DNA from: Tistrella mobilis
GTDB taxonomy: Bacteria > Pseudomonadota > Alphaproteobacteria > Tistrellales > Tistrellaceae
Direction: 5' to 3'
Assembly (NCBI RefSeq): GCF_041468085.1
Contig: NZ_CP121017.1
Coordinates: forward strand, 1,591,501 to 1,655,500
DNA: 64,000 nucleotides
The notes beneath the pieces are model-generated. The model was not told where the DNA came from. It searched no databases and worked only from the letters and a program-made list of their open reading frames with translations. Made by a program: the position numbers and the translations under genes. This document shows positions 52,901 to 61,350 of this stretch, piece by piece. Position 1 is the first letter of the stretch. Every line of letters begins with the position of its first letter.

Positions 52901-54634
52901 CTCGACCCGACCGCCTTCCCGAATGCCGACGAGCTGCAGGCCGACGGCGATATCGGCCGGCTGACGGTCACCAAGGAACTGGGCGACACCGATGGCGACG
53001 GCGACTACGACGCCCTCTACGCCTATGGTGCGCGGTCCTTCTCGATCCTGAACGACAAGGGCGAGATGGTCTTCGACAGCGGCGCCTCGATCGAGAAGAT
53101 CATTGCCGCCCGCTACCCGGAACTCTGGGACGATGGCCGCTCGGACAACAAGGGCCCCGAGCCCGAGGGCGTCACCGTCGGCCGCTACGGCTCCAGCACG
53201 CTGGCCTTCATCGGTCTTGAGCGTTCCAGCGCCGTGATGGTCTTCGACATCACCGATCCCGAGAACGTCACCTTCCTCGACATGATCCGCAGCGAAGGCG
53301 ATGTCAGCCCCGAAGGCGTGCTCTACATTGCGGCAGCCGACTCGGCCGACGGCGTCGCCAAGCTGATCGTCGCCAACGAGGTCAGCGGCACCACCACCCT
53401 TTATAACGTCACCGCGCCGCTGGCCGTCGACCTGAACGGTGACCTGCCGGTGTTCTCGGCCGGCGAAGGCCCCGAAAAGGGTACGGTGGAGATCGACGAC
53501 AACGGCCGCTACACCTACCAGGCCGATGCGGCGGTGCTGGGCGCGCTCGATCCGGGTGAAGTCACCACCGACAGCTTCGAGATCGTGGCGACCGACGAGG
53601 CCGGCAACACCGACACCTCGACCGTCACCGTCGAAATCGTGGGCGCAGCCGAGGGCGGTGCCGGCGACGATCGCTTCCAGGCGGTCGAGGGCGGCGACGC
53701 CCATATGGCGGGTGCGGCCGGTGACGACATCATCGTCGGCGTCGGTGGCGACGACATGATCTCGACCGGGACCGGTGCCGACATCGCGATCGGCGGCGAA
53801 GGCCGCGACACCGTGATGCTCGACCTCGATCCGTCGGAGATCGAGATCACCACGATGAACGCCTTCGACATTTCGCTCTACAACCGCCTTCTGGCGGCGG
53901 GCGATGCCGCCTTCGACGCCGAGGCGCCCGCCTATGTGATCACCGATCTGGAGACCGGCGCGCAGACCCGGGTCCAGGCCGATGTCATCGCCTTCGGTGA
54001 TCGTGCCTTTACGGTGGAAGACGGTGTGCTGACCCTCTCGGCCTCGGCCGACGAGATCGACTTCGGCAGCCGCGCCGACAAGGTCGCCGGCGGCGCCGGT
54101 GACGACGTGCTCGACGGCGGTGCCGGCGACGACGTGATCGCGGGCGGTGCCGGCCACGACACCCTGCTGGGTGGCGCGGGCGACGACCAGCTCTATGACG
54201 ATGCCGGCGAGGACAACCTTGCGGGCGGTTCGGGCGACGACGTCATCGCCGCCGGCCATAGCGCCGGTGAGACGGTGGTGATGTTCGGCGGCTCGGGCGC
54301 CGACGTCTTCGGCTTCACCACGGGTGAGGACGAGGGCATCGATGTCGAGGGCATCATCGCCGACTTCTCCACCGCCGAGGGCGACATGATCGACCTCTCG
54401 GGTCTGCGCGGTGCCGATGGTGCCGTGCTGACGCTGGAGGATGTGGTCGGCATGGCCGAGACGGTCGACGGCAATGCGGTCATCGCACTCGACGGTCTCA
54501 CCACCACCGGTGGCGAGGCGGTTGCGGGCTCTCTCACCCTGGCCGGCTTCGATGCGGCGGATCTCGACGCGGGCATGTTCGTCTTCTCGAACGGCGCCTT
54601 CGACGAGGATCTGGTCGCCGCGGCGGCGGCGTGA
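49910..54634 (+). CDS. Secreted 5'-nucleotidase/beta-propeller/RTX multidomain protein
   Basis: A 1574-aa acidic protein. Residues 1-170 and the following part form a UshA-type metallophosphatase (LQILHASDLEGG, SAGDNYLSG, ALGNHEFDLG, VVLVSHLQQ). Next comes a 5'-nucleotidase C-terminal domain (NGGGIRAGIG; FNNTLSMQTLTAAQLKAVME). Residues about 690-1165 form a choice-of-anchor-I/YVTN-like propeller (IVAYDKATNRIFAIGPNGVD; PDMVTFTPDGTKILVANEGE). A cadherin/VCBS-like stretch follows, then RTX nonapeptides near 1390-1440 (GGAGDDVLDGGAGDDVIAGG) and a C-terminal secretion domain. No N-terminal signal peptide, as expected for type I export. It probably scavenges phosphate or degrades nucleotides outside the cell. 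Confidence 0.9.
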   Translation: MQLQILHASDLEGGVDAIGRAANFAALVDAFEDDYAYSITLSAGDNYLSGPFFNAAADPSFGESGVLDQVYNDLYDLADGEGYAGLGAGAGRVDISIMNVIGFDASALGNHEFDLGTGTVGGLLTPNFGAADGVADDGWVGTQFPYLSANLDFSGDSSLRGLYTDEILTSDAFATGPEQSATSTTAPKIAPATLIEVTDPETGTVETVGVIGATTPVLGTISSPGGVEMIGTDQNDMAALAEVLQPVIDEVIAQGVNKVVLVSHLQQIALEQELVKLLHGVDVVIAGGSDTILANGDDVLNPGDEAVAGYPIVTTNADGDTAVVVSTDGEYSYLGRLVVEFDDEGKVVAESVTNPDNGPVATTEENVAAAWDGDLDAAFAEGTKGDLVDDLVDAVEAVVVEKDGNIFGQTDVYLDGDRADVRTQETNLGNLSADANLAAAREVDETVMVSIKNGGGIRAGIGEVVVDDATGQVSALPPQANPVAGKEEGDVSQLDIENALRFNNTLSMQTLTAAQLKAVMEHAVAASGNGATPGQFAQVGGMTFAYNPERAAGDRIETLQIVNEAGEVVDTIVSGGEVQGDASRPIRVVTLGFMQEGGDGYPFAEFAEADPEFANVVALDESNVAAGDASFAAPGSEQDALAEYLLDEHNVDNGGTAFGEAETPASEDDRIVDLAVQTDVESRPVAADRSITVSGDDVAEGSVIAHNVWTTSSADTTAGASEIVAYDKATNRIFAIGPNGVDIIDAATGTVLGGVDLSSLGGANSVSVKNGLVAVAVGAEDKTQPGTVVVMDTDGAEIGRYTVGSLPDMVTFTPDGTKILVANEGEPEDYTVGDPEGSISVIDLASGTVQTAGFTQFNDQIDALREAGVRIFGPGSTVAQDLEPEYIAVAPDGQTAYVTLQENNAIAIVDLSGDAPVVTEIVPLGYKDHSLAGNEIDASDRDDGINIANHPVFGMYMPDAISSYTGTDGSTYLVIANEGDAREWGDYAEEERVKDLDLDPTAFPNADELQADGDIGRLTVTKELGDTDGDGDYDALYAYGARSFSILNDKGEMVFDSGASIEKIIAARYPELWDDGRSDNKGPEPEGVTVGRYGSSTLAFIGLERSSAVMVFDITDPENVTFLDMIRSEGDVSPEGVLYIAAADSADGVAKLIVANEVSGTTTLYNVTAPLAVDLNGDLPVFSAGEGPEKGTVEIDDNGRYTYQADAAVLGALDPGEVTTDSFEIVATDEAGNTDTSTVTVEIVGAAEGGAGDDRFQAVEGGDAHMAGAAGDDIIVGVGGDDMISTGTGADIAIGGEGRDTVMLDLDPSEIEITTMNAFDISLYNRLLAAGDAAFDAEAPAYVITDLETGAQTRVQADVIAFGDRAFTVEDGVLTLSASADEIDFGSRADKVAGGAGDDVLDGGAGDDVIAGGAGHDTLLGGAGDDQLYDDAGEDNLAGGSGDDVIAAGHSAGETVVMFGGSGADVFGFTTGEDEGIDVEGIIADFSTAEGDMIDLSGLRGADGAVLTLEDVVGMAETVDGNAVIALDGLTTTGGEAVAGSLTLAGFDAADLDAGMFVFSNGAFDEDLVAAAAA

Positions 54635-54648
54635 GCGGGGGGTACGAG

Positions 54649-56670
54649 ATGACCTTCGCCACGATCCCGTCTCTTGCGGATCTGGGCCTGGACGACGGCA
54701 CCGGGGAGCTTCGGCTCCCCGGTGCCGCACCCCTGTCCGGGGCCGGCTTCCTGACTGCAACCGCACCGACCGCCGATGCGGCGGCCCATGGTGCGCTGCG
54801 CCGCCAGCTGCGCCGGCGGCTGGTGCGCTTCATCGAAAACCGCGGCACGGGCCTGGGCGGTGTGGCACTCGCCGCCCTGGCGCTCGCCGCCTGCTCGTCC
54901 GACAATGACGGGCCGCTGCCTTCGGCCGGCGCCACCGAGGCCCGGCTGGTCAAGGACCAGATCGCCGGCGCCGAGGCTTTCCTCGATGCCGATGGTGATC
55001 GCATCCGCGACGAGGGTGAGAAAAGCGACGTCTCCGATGCCGATGGCCGGGTGAAGATCGAGGGCGAAGACGGCCAGATCGTCACCGAGGGCGGTATCGA
55101 TACGACCACCGGTGCGGTGATGGGCCGGCTGATGGCACCGGAAGGTGCCGAGGTCGTGACCCCGCTGACCACGCTGCTGGTGGAGACCGGCGATGCGGCC
55201 GCGGTTCTGAAGGCGCTGGGCCTGCCCGAGGGCACCGACCTTGCGACCTTCGACCCGCTGGCGGCGCTGGGCGGGGCCGAAGATGCGCTTGCCCGCGACG
55301 TGCTCGCCCAGGGCCACATGGTCTATGCGACGCTCGCCGCCCTGCAGGCGATCCAGGACGGCGTCACCGACACGGCCGCTGCCGATCGGGCGCTCGACCT
55401 GCTGGGCGCCGAGATCGAGACCGGCGACCCGCTCGACCTGACCGATACCGCCCTGATCGGCGATCTGCTGGCCGGCGCTGCCGGGACGGATGCCGACACC
55501 GCCGATATCGCGCGCCTGGCCGATGCGCTGGCCTCGGTCAACGAGCGGCTGGCAAGCGAGATGGCGGCCGACCCGCTGTCGTCTACCGCGCGGGCGACGG
55601 CGCTGCTCGCAGAATACGTTCTGCCCGAGGAAATCGCGGCGCTGACCGGCGACACGGCGGACGCCTCGGCGCTCGACCGTCTGGCCGACCGTTACGGCGA
55701 CGGGCTCGACGATCTGATCACCCGTCTTGCCGACGTGCTGCCGGATGTCGCCGATGCGGATGCGCAGCTGGTGGCCGGTGCCGATCTCTTCGTGGTTGCG
55801 CGCGGAGAAAGCCTGGTGGTCGAGGCCGGCGACGACGACCATCCGCTTGCCAACGACATCACGCTGGACGCCGATGGCGGCGCGCTCAGGCTCGTGTCGG
55901 TGGGCGTGCCCGAGAGCATGGCGGGTGAACTGGTCGTGACCCTCGACCCCGAGACCGGCGCGATCACCATCACGCCCGCGCTCGATTTCCACGGCACGGC
56001 CGCCTTCACCTATGTGGTGCAGGATGCCGCCGGCCATCAGGCGGAAGGCCTGGTGCTGGTCGACGTGCCGGCCTGGCGCGCGACTGATGGCGACGATCTG
56101 CTGCTGGGCACCGACGGGGCGGAGACCATCGACGGCGGTGCCGGCGGTGACCTGATCCTGCCCGGCGCCGGCGACGACACCGTCTTCGGCGGTGCGGGTG
56201 GCGACCTGATCGTGGGCGAGGCCGGTGCGGACCGGCTCTCGGGCGGCTCGGGTGCCGACCGGATCGTCGCCAGCCATCAGGCGGGCGAGGCGGTGGATCT
56301 GTTCGGCGGTTCGGATGCCGATCGTTTCATCATCGCGCCGCGTGAAGCGGAAACCGGTCTCGACCTGGATGTCACCATTGCCGACTTCTCGCGGATCGAG
56401 GGCGATCTGATCGACCTCGGCGATCTGCGCGGGGCCGATGGCGCGCTGCTCACCATCGAGGACGTGCTGGGGCGCACCCTGGCGGTGGACGGCAATGCGG
56501 TGATCGATCTCGACGGGTTGGTCGGGGCCGGCGGCGGTGCCGTCACCGGCCAGCTGACCCTGGCGGGCATCGATGCCGGTGAGCTGGGCGCGGGGGACTT
56601 CGCTTTCGATGCCGCCCCCGCCTGGCGCGACGACCTGGACGACGCCCTGGGCACGCCTGCTGCCGCCTGA
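54649..56670 (+). CDS. Second RTX protein with internal lipobox-like segment
   Basis: A 673-aa protein. The N-terminal 55 residues lack a signal. Then comes a basic stretch (RRQLRRRLVRFIENRG) and a hydrophobic run ending VALAALALAACSSDNDG (about residues 67-84), which looks like a lipoprotein signal placed 60 residues too late. Residues about 95-380 are a helical region (RLVKDQIAGAEAFLDADGDR, then repeated ADALA/DLLAG helices). A cadherin-like domain follows at about 385-470 (LDFHGTAAFTYVVQDAAGHQ), RTX repeats at about 490-545 and a C-terminal domain homologous to that of the preceding gene. ATG at 54649, 14 bp after it. Confidence 0.8.
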   Translation: MTFATIPSLADLGLDDGTGELRLPGAAPLSGAGFLTATAPTADAAAHGALRRQLRRRLVRFIENRGTGLGGVALAALALAACSSDNDGPLPSAGATEARLVKDQIAGAEAFLDADGDRIRDEGEKSDVSDADGRVKIEGEDGQIVTEGGIDTTTGAVMGRLMAPEGAEVVTPLTTLLVETGDAAAVLKALGLPEGTDLATFDPLAALGGAEDALARDVLAQGHMVYATLAALQAIQDGVTDTAAADRALDLLGAEIETGDPLDLTDTALIGDLLAGAAGTDADTADIARLADALASVNERLASEMAADPLSSTARATALLAEYVLPEEIAALTGDTADASALDRLADRYGDGLDDLITRLADVLPDVADADAQLVAGADLFVVARGESLVVEAGDDDHPLANDITLDADGGALRLVSVGVPESMAGELVVTLDPETGAITITPALDFHGTAAFTYVVQDAAGHQAEGLVLVDVPAWRATDGDDLLLGTDGAETIDGGAGGDLILPGAGDDTVFGGAGGDLIVGEAGADRLSGGSGADRIVASHQAGEAVDLFGGSDADRFIIAPREAETGLDLDVTIADFSRIEGDLIDLGDLRGADGALLTIEDVLGRTLAVDGNAVIDLDGLVGAGGGAVTGQLTLAGIDAGELGAGDFAFDAAPAWRDDLDDALGTPAAA

Positions 56671-56782
56671 GCCCCTGCCTGCCACCCGACCCACCTGTCA
56701 CCGGAGTGCCCCGGCACTGTTTCCGTCCAACCCGAACCATCCCCGCCGTCGCAGCCCGGCCGGCGCCACCCCGAAACGGGTG

Positions 56783-58231
56783 ATGCCGGCCGGCGCCGCG
56801 GCGGCGGCGTTCTTCATCCTCGGCGCCGTCATGGCCGCACCCGCCCTGGGGCAGGAGACGGCCTCCGCCCCGGAGACGGCGCCCGCCCTGGAAGCGGCCC
56901 TGCCTGGCATGCCCGTGCTGCCGCCGCTGCCGCTGCCCCGGTCCTTCCGCAGCGAACCGGTGCCGATTGCCCGCGCCCCCGAAGACTGGATGCGGTTTCG
57001 CGACCGGTTGCTGGCCGTTGCCGCCGACCATCCGCGCCGCGCGGTGGCGGATGCCCGGATCGAGGCCGCCCGCGGCCGGCTGGGCGAGACGCGCGCCGGC
57101 CAGTATCCCTCGGTCGATATCGGCCTCGACACCTCGCGCCGGCTGGCGGACAACGGCATCGACAGCCTCGACAGCCGGATCCGCGGCTCGGATGACCGCA
57201 GCGATGTGGTGCTGACCGCGCGCCAGCTGCTCTATGACGGCGGCGCCACCTTCGACCGGATCGACGGCGCCCGGGCCCGTCTCTCCGCGGCCCGCAACGA
57301 GGATGAGGACGAGGCGGCGCTGCTGATCCGCGATGCGGTGATCGCCCATCTGGATGTGCTGGAGGCCCGCACCCGGCTCGATCTCGCCCGCGCCGAGGCC
57401 GATGCCTATCGCGCGCTCGAAGCGCGGATCGCCGAGCGCCTGGATCTCGGCGGCGGCACCCGCGGCGACGGCCTGCGCATTGCCGCCCGATTGTCCGAGG
57501 CGCTTGCCACCGAGGCTGCCCAGAGCCGTGCGCTCGACACCGCGGCCGAAGCCTATCTGGAACTTTATGGCGAGGAGCCGCCGGCCGGGCTGATGCTCCC
57601 GCCCCGGCCCGAGGCGCCGCGCGAGGTGCAGGAGGCGATCGACCTCATCGATACCGCAAGCCCGGCGCTGGCTGCCCGGCGCGAGGCGGAACGTGCCGCA
57701 CGTTTCGATGTCGACGCAGCCGATGCCGAGGACTGGCCTGAACTCAGCCTGCAATTGCAGGGCCGGCGCTATGACGTCTTCGACGACGGCCGCGAAAGCG
57801 ATCTGGTCGGCCGGATCGTCGTCAGCCTGCCGCTCTATGACGGCGGCGCCCGCGACGGCCGGCAGGCGCAGGCCCGTGCCGCGATGCGCGCAGCCGAGGC
57901 CGACACCGCCCGCATCCGCCGGATGCTGGCCCGCGACGTCTCGGCCGCCGTGGCGGTCCGTGCCGCCCGCGATACGGAGCTGGGCGCGCTGCTGCGGGCG
58001 CTGGATGCCAATGAGCACGCCCGCGCGATCTTCCGCGACGAGTTCGAGGCGGGCATGCGCGACCTGCTCGACCTGATCGAGGTCGAGCGGGACTATCATC
58101 TTGCCGCCGCGCGCCTGGTTTCCGGGCGGATCGAGGCCGAACGCGCCCATTGGCGGCTGCTGGAGGCGAGTGGCGCGCTGGGTGAGGCCACGGGCCCGCT
58201 CAGCCTCGCCCGCCAGGGAGAAGACGAATGA
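56783..58231 (+). CDS. TolC-family outer-membrane efflux protein of the type I system
   Basis: A 482-aa outer-membrane channel protein. It has a signal peptide (AAAAAFFILGAVMAAPALGQ) and the TolC repeat pattern with long alpha-helices (ARIEAARGRLGETRAGQYPS; LTARQLLYDGGATFDRIDGA; VVSLPLYDGGARDGRQAQAR; RDLLDLIEVERDYHLAAARL). LLYDGG and LPLYDGG mark the two structural repeats. The exact start is unsure: ATG 56783 is the first in-frame methionine before the signal sequence, though its Shine-Dalgarno is weak. It overlaps the ABC gene by ATGA. Confidence 0.88.
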   Translation: MPAGAAAAAFFILGAVMAAPALGQETASAPETAPALEAALPGMPVLPPLPLPRSFRSEPVPIARAPEDWMRFRDRLLAVAADHPRRAVADARIEAARGRLGETRAGQYPSVDIGLDTSRRLADNGIDSLDSRIRGSDDRSDVVLTARQLLYDGGATFDRIDGARARLSAARNEDEDEAALLIRDAVIAHLDVLEARTRLDLARAEADAYRALEARIAERLDLGGGTRGDGLRIAARLSEALATEAAQSRALDTAAEAYLELYGEEPPAGLMLPPRPEAPREVQEAIDLIDTASPALAARREAERAARFDVDAADAEDWPELSLQLQGRRYDVFDDGRESDLVGRIVVSLPLYDGGARDGRQAQARAAMRAAEADTARIRRMLARDVSAAVAVRAARDTELGALLRALDANEHARAIFRDEFEAGMRDLLDLIEVERDYHLAAARLVSGRIEAERAHWRLLEASGALGEATGPLSLARQGEDE

Positions 58232-60039
58232 CCACAGGCATCAATGATGACGGGGCGGCCGGGACCGTCGCTCCGGGCCGGCAGCCCGGCCACTGGTTCT
58301 GGAGCGGGGTGCGCCGGGAATGGCGGGCCTTCGGCCAGATCGCGCTGGCGGCTGCGGTCATCAATCTGTTCGCTCTGGGCTCGTCGCTGTTCATCATGAC
58401 GATCTATGACCGTGTCATCCCGAATGATGCGGTCGAATCGCTCGTGGCGCTGACGCTCGGCATGGTGCTTGTGCTGGTTTTCGACTTCCTGCTCAAGATG
58501 CTGCGCAGCCATGTGATCGACGTCGCCGGCCAGACCGCGGACGAGCGGATCGGCCGCCGGGTCTTCGGTCATGTGCTGCGCATTCCGCTGGAGCACCGCG
58601 CCGGATCCTCGGGCGCCTTTGCCGCCACGGTGCGCGAATTCGAATCGTTGCGCGATTTCCTGACCTCGGCCAGCCTTGCCGCTTTCGTCGACCTGCCCTT
58701 CGTCTTCCTGTTCCTGGGCGTGATCCTGATGATCGGCGGGCCGCTGGTCTGGGTGCCGGCGCTGGCGGTGCCGCTGGTGATCCTGGCCGGGCTGGCCGTC
58801 CAGCCGATGCTGGCCCGCGCCGCGCGCGAGGGGCACAAGGCCGCCCAGACCAAGCATGGCGTGCTCGTCGAAACGGTCGGATCGCTGGAAGGCGTCAAGG
58901 GAGCCCGGGCCGAGCGGATCATGGCCGGGCGCTGGCGTGACGCGGTGGAGCTGCAGGCGGCGATCCAGTCCAAGAGCCGGTTCTGGAGCCAGCTTGCGGT
59001 CAACCTGGCGAGTTTCGTGCAGCAGGGCGCCCAGGTCGCCATCGTCTTCGCCGGCGTGTTTCTGGTGCGTGAGGGCACGGTCAGCATCGGTGCGCTGATC
59101 GCGAGCGTGATCCTCTGCGGCCGGGCGCTGGCGCCGCTTGCCCAGATCGCGACCCTGCTCACCCGTCTCAACCATGTCGCCCAAAGCTACCGGGCGATCG
59201 ACCGGCTGATGCGCCTGCCGGCGACGGTGGAGCCGGGCCGGCGCTATCTCACCCGCCAGACCGTCGAGGGGCGGGTCACCTTCCGCGGCGTCTCCTTCAC
59301 CTATCCCCGTGGCCGGCAGCCGGCCTTGACCCGGGCCGGGTTCATCATCCAGCCGGGCGAGAAGGTGGCGGTGCTGGGACGGATCGGCTCGGGCAAGAGC
59401 ACCATCGTCCGCCTGGCCTCCGGGCTCTATGCGCCGTCGGAAGGGACGGTTCTGCTGGATGATGTGGATCTGCGCCAGCTGCATCCGGACGAACTGCGCC
59501 GCCATGTCGCGGCGGTGCTGCAGGACACGCCGCTGTTCAGCGGATCGGTGCGCGACAACATCCTGATGGGGGCGGACGAACCCTCGGACGAGCGCATGCT
59601 GGCGGCCGCCGGTGTCGCCGGCGTGCACGACTTCATCGGCGGCATGACCGATGGTTACGACCTGATGCTGGGCGAGCGGGGCGAGGGGCTCTCGGGCGGT
59701 CAGCGCCAGGCGATCGCACTGGCCCGCGCCCTGGTCTCACCCGCGCGCGTGCTGGTGATGGACGAGCCGACCGCTGCCATGGATGTGCGCTCCGAGACGC
59801 TGTTCGTGAAACGGCTGAAACCGCATCTGGGCGACCGGACCCTGATCCTGGTGACCCATCGCATGTCGATGCTGGAGCTGGTCGACCGGGTGATCGTGCT
59901 CGACCAGGGCCGGGTGGTGGCCGACGGCCCCAAGGCCGAGGTGCTTGCTGCCCTTCAGGCACCGGCCGAGGGGGCAACACCCGCCAATCTTCGTGAAACC
60001 CCTACCGTCCGGCGAGGTCTCCGTGGCCATGCAGATTGA
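58228..60039 (+). CDS. Type I secretion ABC transporter (permease/ATPase)
   Basis: A 603-aa inner-membrane exporter of the HlyB/PrtD/LapB class without an N-terminal peptidase domain. Six membrane helices lie within residues 35-310 (SSLFIMTIYDRVIPNDAVES is the family signature). They are followed by the ATPase domain with Walker A GRIGSGKS (about 385-392), signature LSGGQRQA (about 489) and Walker B VLVMDEPTAAMD (about 508-519). It exports the two RTX proteins encoded just upstream. Confidence 0.92.
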   Translation: MTTGINDDGAAGTVAPGRQPGHWFWSGVRREWRAFGQIALAAAVINLFALGSSLFIMTIYDRVIPNDAVESLVALTLGMVLVLVFDFLLKMLRSHVIDVAGQTADERIGRRVFGHVLRIPLEHRAGSSGAFAATVREFESLRDFLTSASLAAFVDLPFVFLFLGVILMIGGPLVWVPALAVPLVILAGLAVQPMLARAAREGHKAAQTKHGVLVETVGSLEGVKGARAERIMAGRWRDAVELQAAIQSKSRFWSQLAVNLASFVQQGAQVAIVFAGVFLVREGTVSIGALIASVILCGRALAPLAQIATLLTRLNHVAQSYRAIDRLMRLPATVEPGRRYLTRQTVEGRVTFRGVSFTYPRGRQPALTRAGFIIQPGEKVAVLGRIGSGKSTIVRLASGLYAPSEGTVLLDDVDLRQLHPDELRRHVAAVLQDTPLFSGSVRDNILMGADEPSDERMLAAAGVAGVHDFIGGMTDGYDLMLGERGEGLSGGQRQAIALARALVSPARVLVMDEPTAAMDVRSETLFVKRLKPHLGDRTLILVTHRMSMLELVDRVIVLDQGRVVADGPKAEVLAALQAPAEGATPANLRETPTVRRGLRGHAD

Positions 60040-61330
60040 TCCGGTCGCCGACCTGTTTCCCGGCGAGGCGCCGCCGCGCCGCTCGGCGGTGCCGGGCATC
60101 ATCATCGTCACCGTCTGTCTGGCGGTTTTTGCCCTGATCACCTGGGCCGCGATCGCCGAACTCGACCAGATCACCCGCGGTGACGGCAAGGTCGTGCCGT
60201 CGAAGCGGGTGCAGGTGGCCCAGAACCTGGAGGGGGGCATCGTCTCCGAGATCGCGGTCGCAGCCGGCGACCGGGTGGAGCCGGGCGACCTGCTGATCCG
60301 GCTGGATTCCACCCAGTTCGGCGCCGATTACGAGCAGAGCCGTACCGACTTCCTGGCCGCACGCGCACGTCTTGCGCGGCTTGCCGCCGAGGCGCGGTTC
60401 GAAGCCCCGGCCTTCGCCGCCGATCTGCCGGCCGAAATGGTCGAGGTGGAGCGCAGCATCTATGCTGCGCGGGCGGCCGAACTGGCCGCAGGTCTCGCCA
60501 TGGTCGATGCCCAGTCCCGCCAGCGCCAGGAAGCGCTGAACGAGGCGAAGGCCGCCCTGGATGCTGCCGAGCGACGCCGGGCGCTCGCTTCGGAAGAACT
60601 GGATGTTCTGGGTCCGCTGGTTGCTCGCGGTCTGGCGCCGAAGCTGGAGCGGATCCGCGCCGAACAGCGACTGGCCGAGGCCGAGGGCGCGATCGAGACC
60701 GGCCGTCTGGCCGTTGCCCGGGCCGGTGCCGCGATCGACGAGGTGGAGCAGCAGCGTCGGACCACCCGCGAGCGATTCCGGACCCGCGCGATCGAGGAAC
60801 TGGCCACCGCCAAGCTGGAGCACGACCGGCTGGTCGAACAGCTGCCGGCCCTGGTCGACAAGGTTCGCCGCACCGAGGTGCGTTCGCCGGTGAAGGGGAT
60901 CGTCAACCGCGTGCTGGTCACCACCGAGGGCGGGGTCGCCACCCCGGGCCAGCCGCTGGCCGAGATCGTGCCGGTCGAAGACACCCTACTGATCGATGCC
61001 GAGGTCAAGCCCGCCGACATCGCCTTTCTGCATCCCGGCCAGCCGGCACGGGTGAAGCTGACCGCCTATGACTATTCGGTCTATGGCATGCTGGACGCCG
61101 AGGTCGAGACGATCGGCGCCGATGCGGTGGTCAAGGAGGATGGTTCCAGCAGCTATCTGGTCAAGGTCCGCACCACCGGCGCGGCGCTGACCGCGCCCGA
61201 CGGTGCCCCGCTTGAGATCATCCCGGGCATGGTTGCCCAGGTCGACATCCTGACCGGGCGGCGCACGGTGCTGGACTATCTGCTGAAGCCGGTGGTCAAG
61301 CTGCGCGAAATGGCGCTGACCGAGCGCTGA
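60029..61330 (+). CDS. HlyD-family membrane fusion protein
   Basis: A 433-aa periplasmic adaptor. It has one N-terminal membrane helix (SAVPGIIIVTVCLAVFALIT), a lipoyl/barrel-sandwich half (VQVAQNLEGGIVSEIAVAAG), a long coiled-coil hairpin (about residues 100-260) and the second half EVRSPVKGIVNRVLVTTEGG. It then has the beta-barrel and the PrtE/HlyD tail (GMVAQVDILTGRRTVLDYLL). It overlaps the ABC gene by 11 bp; a GTG at 60023 with GAGG at 5 nt is an alternative start. Together with the ABC and TolC proteins it completes the secretion system. Confidence 0.92.
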   Translation: MQIDPVADLFPGEAPPRRSAVPGIIIVTVCLAVFALITWAAIAELDQITRGDGKVVPSKRVQVAQNLEGGIVSEIAVAAGDRVEPGDLLIRLDSTQFGADYEQSRTDFLAARARLARLAAEARFEAPAFAADLPAEMVEVERSIYAARAAELAAGLAMVDAQSRQRQEALNEAKAALDAAERRRALASEELDVLGPLVARGLAPKLERIRAEQRLAEAEGAIETGRLAVARAGAAIDEVEQQRRTTRERFRTRAIEELATAKLEHDRLVEQLPALVDKVRRTEVRSPVKGIVNRVLVTTEGGVATPGQPLAEIVPVEDTLLIDAEVKPADIAFLHPGQPARVKLTAYDYSVYGMLDAEVETIGADAVVKEDGSSSYLVKVRTTGAALTAPDGAPLEIIPGMVAQVDILTGRRTVLDYLLKPVVKLREMALTER

Positions 61331-61350
61331 GGCGGAGCCGGAGCTGAATG

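Noticed and set aside
53660-54340. Repetitive Gly/Asp-rich DNA that could be taken for a tandem repeat or CRISPR-like array
   Set aside because: The periodicity is the nine-residue RTX coding repeat; spacing and translation fit calcium-binding nonapeptides and there are no unique spacers.
49736-54766. 1676-codon open frame antisense to the nucleotidase/RTX gene
   Set aside because: Asp/Gly/Val/Arg-rich periodic sequence produced by the complementary strand of acidic RTX repeats; the plus-strand protein has clear domains.
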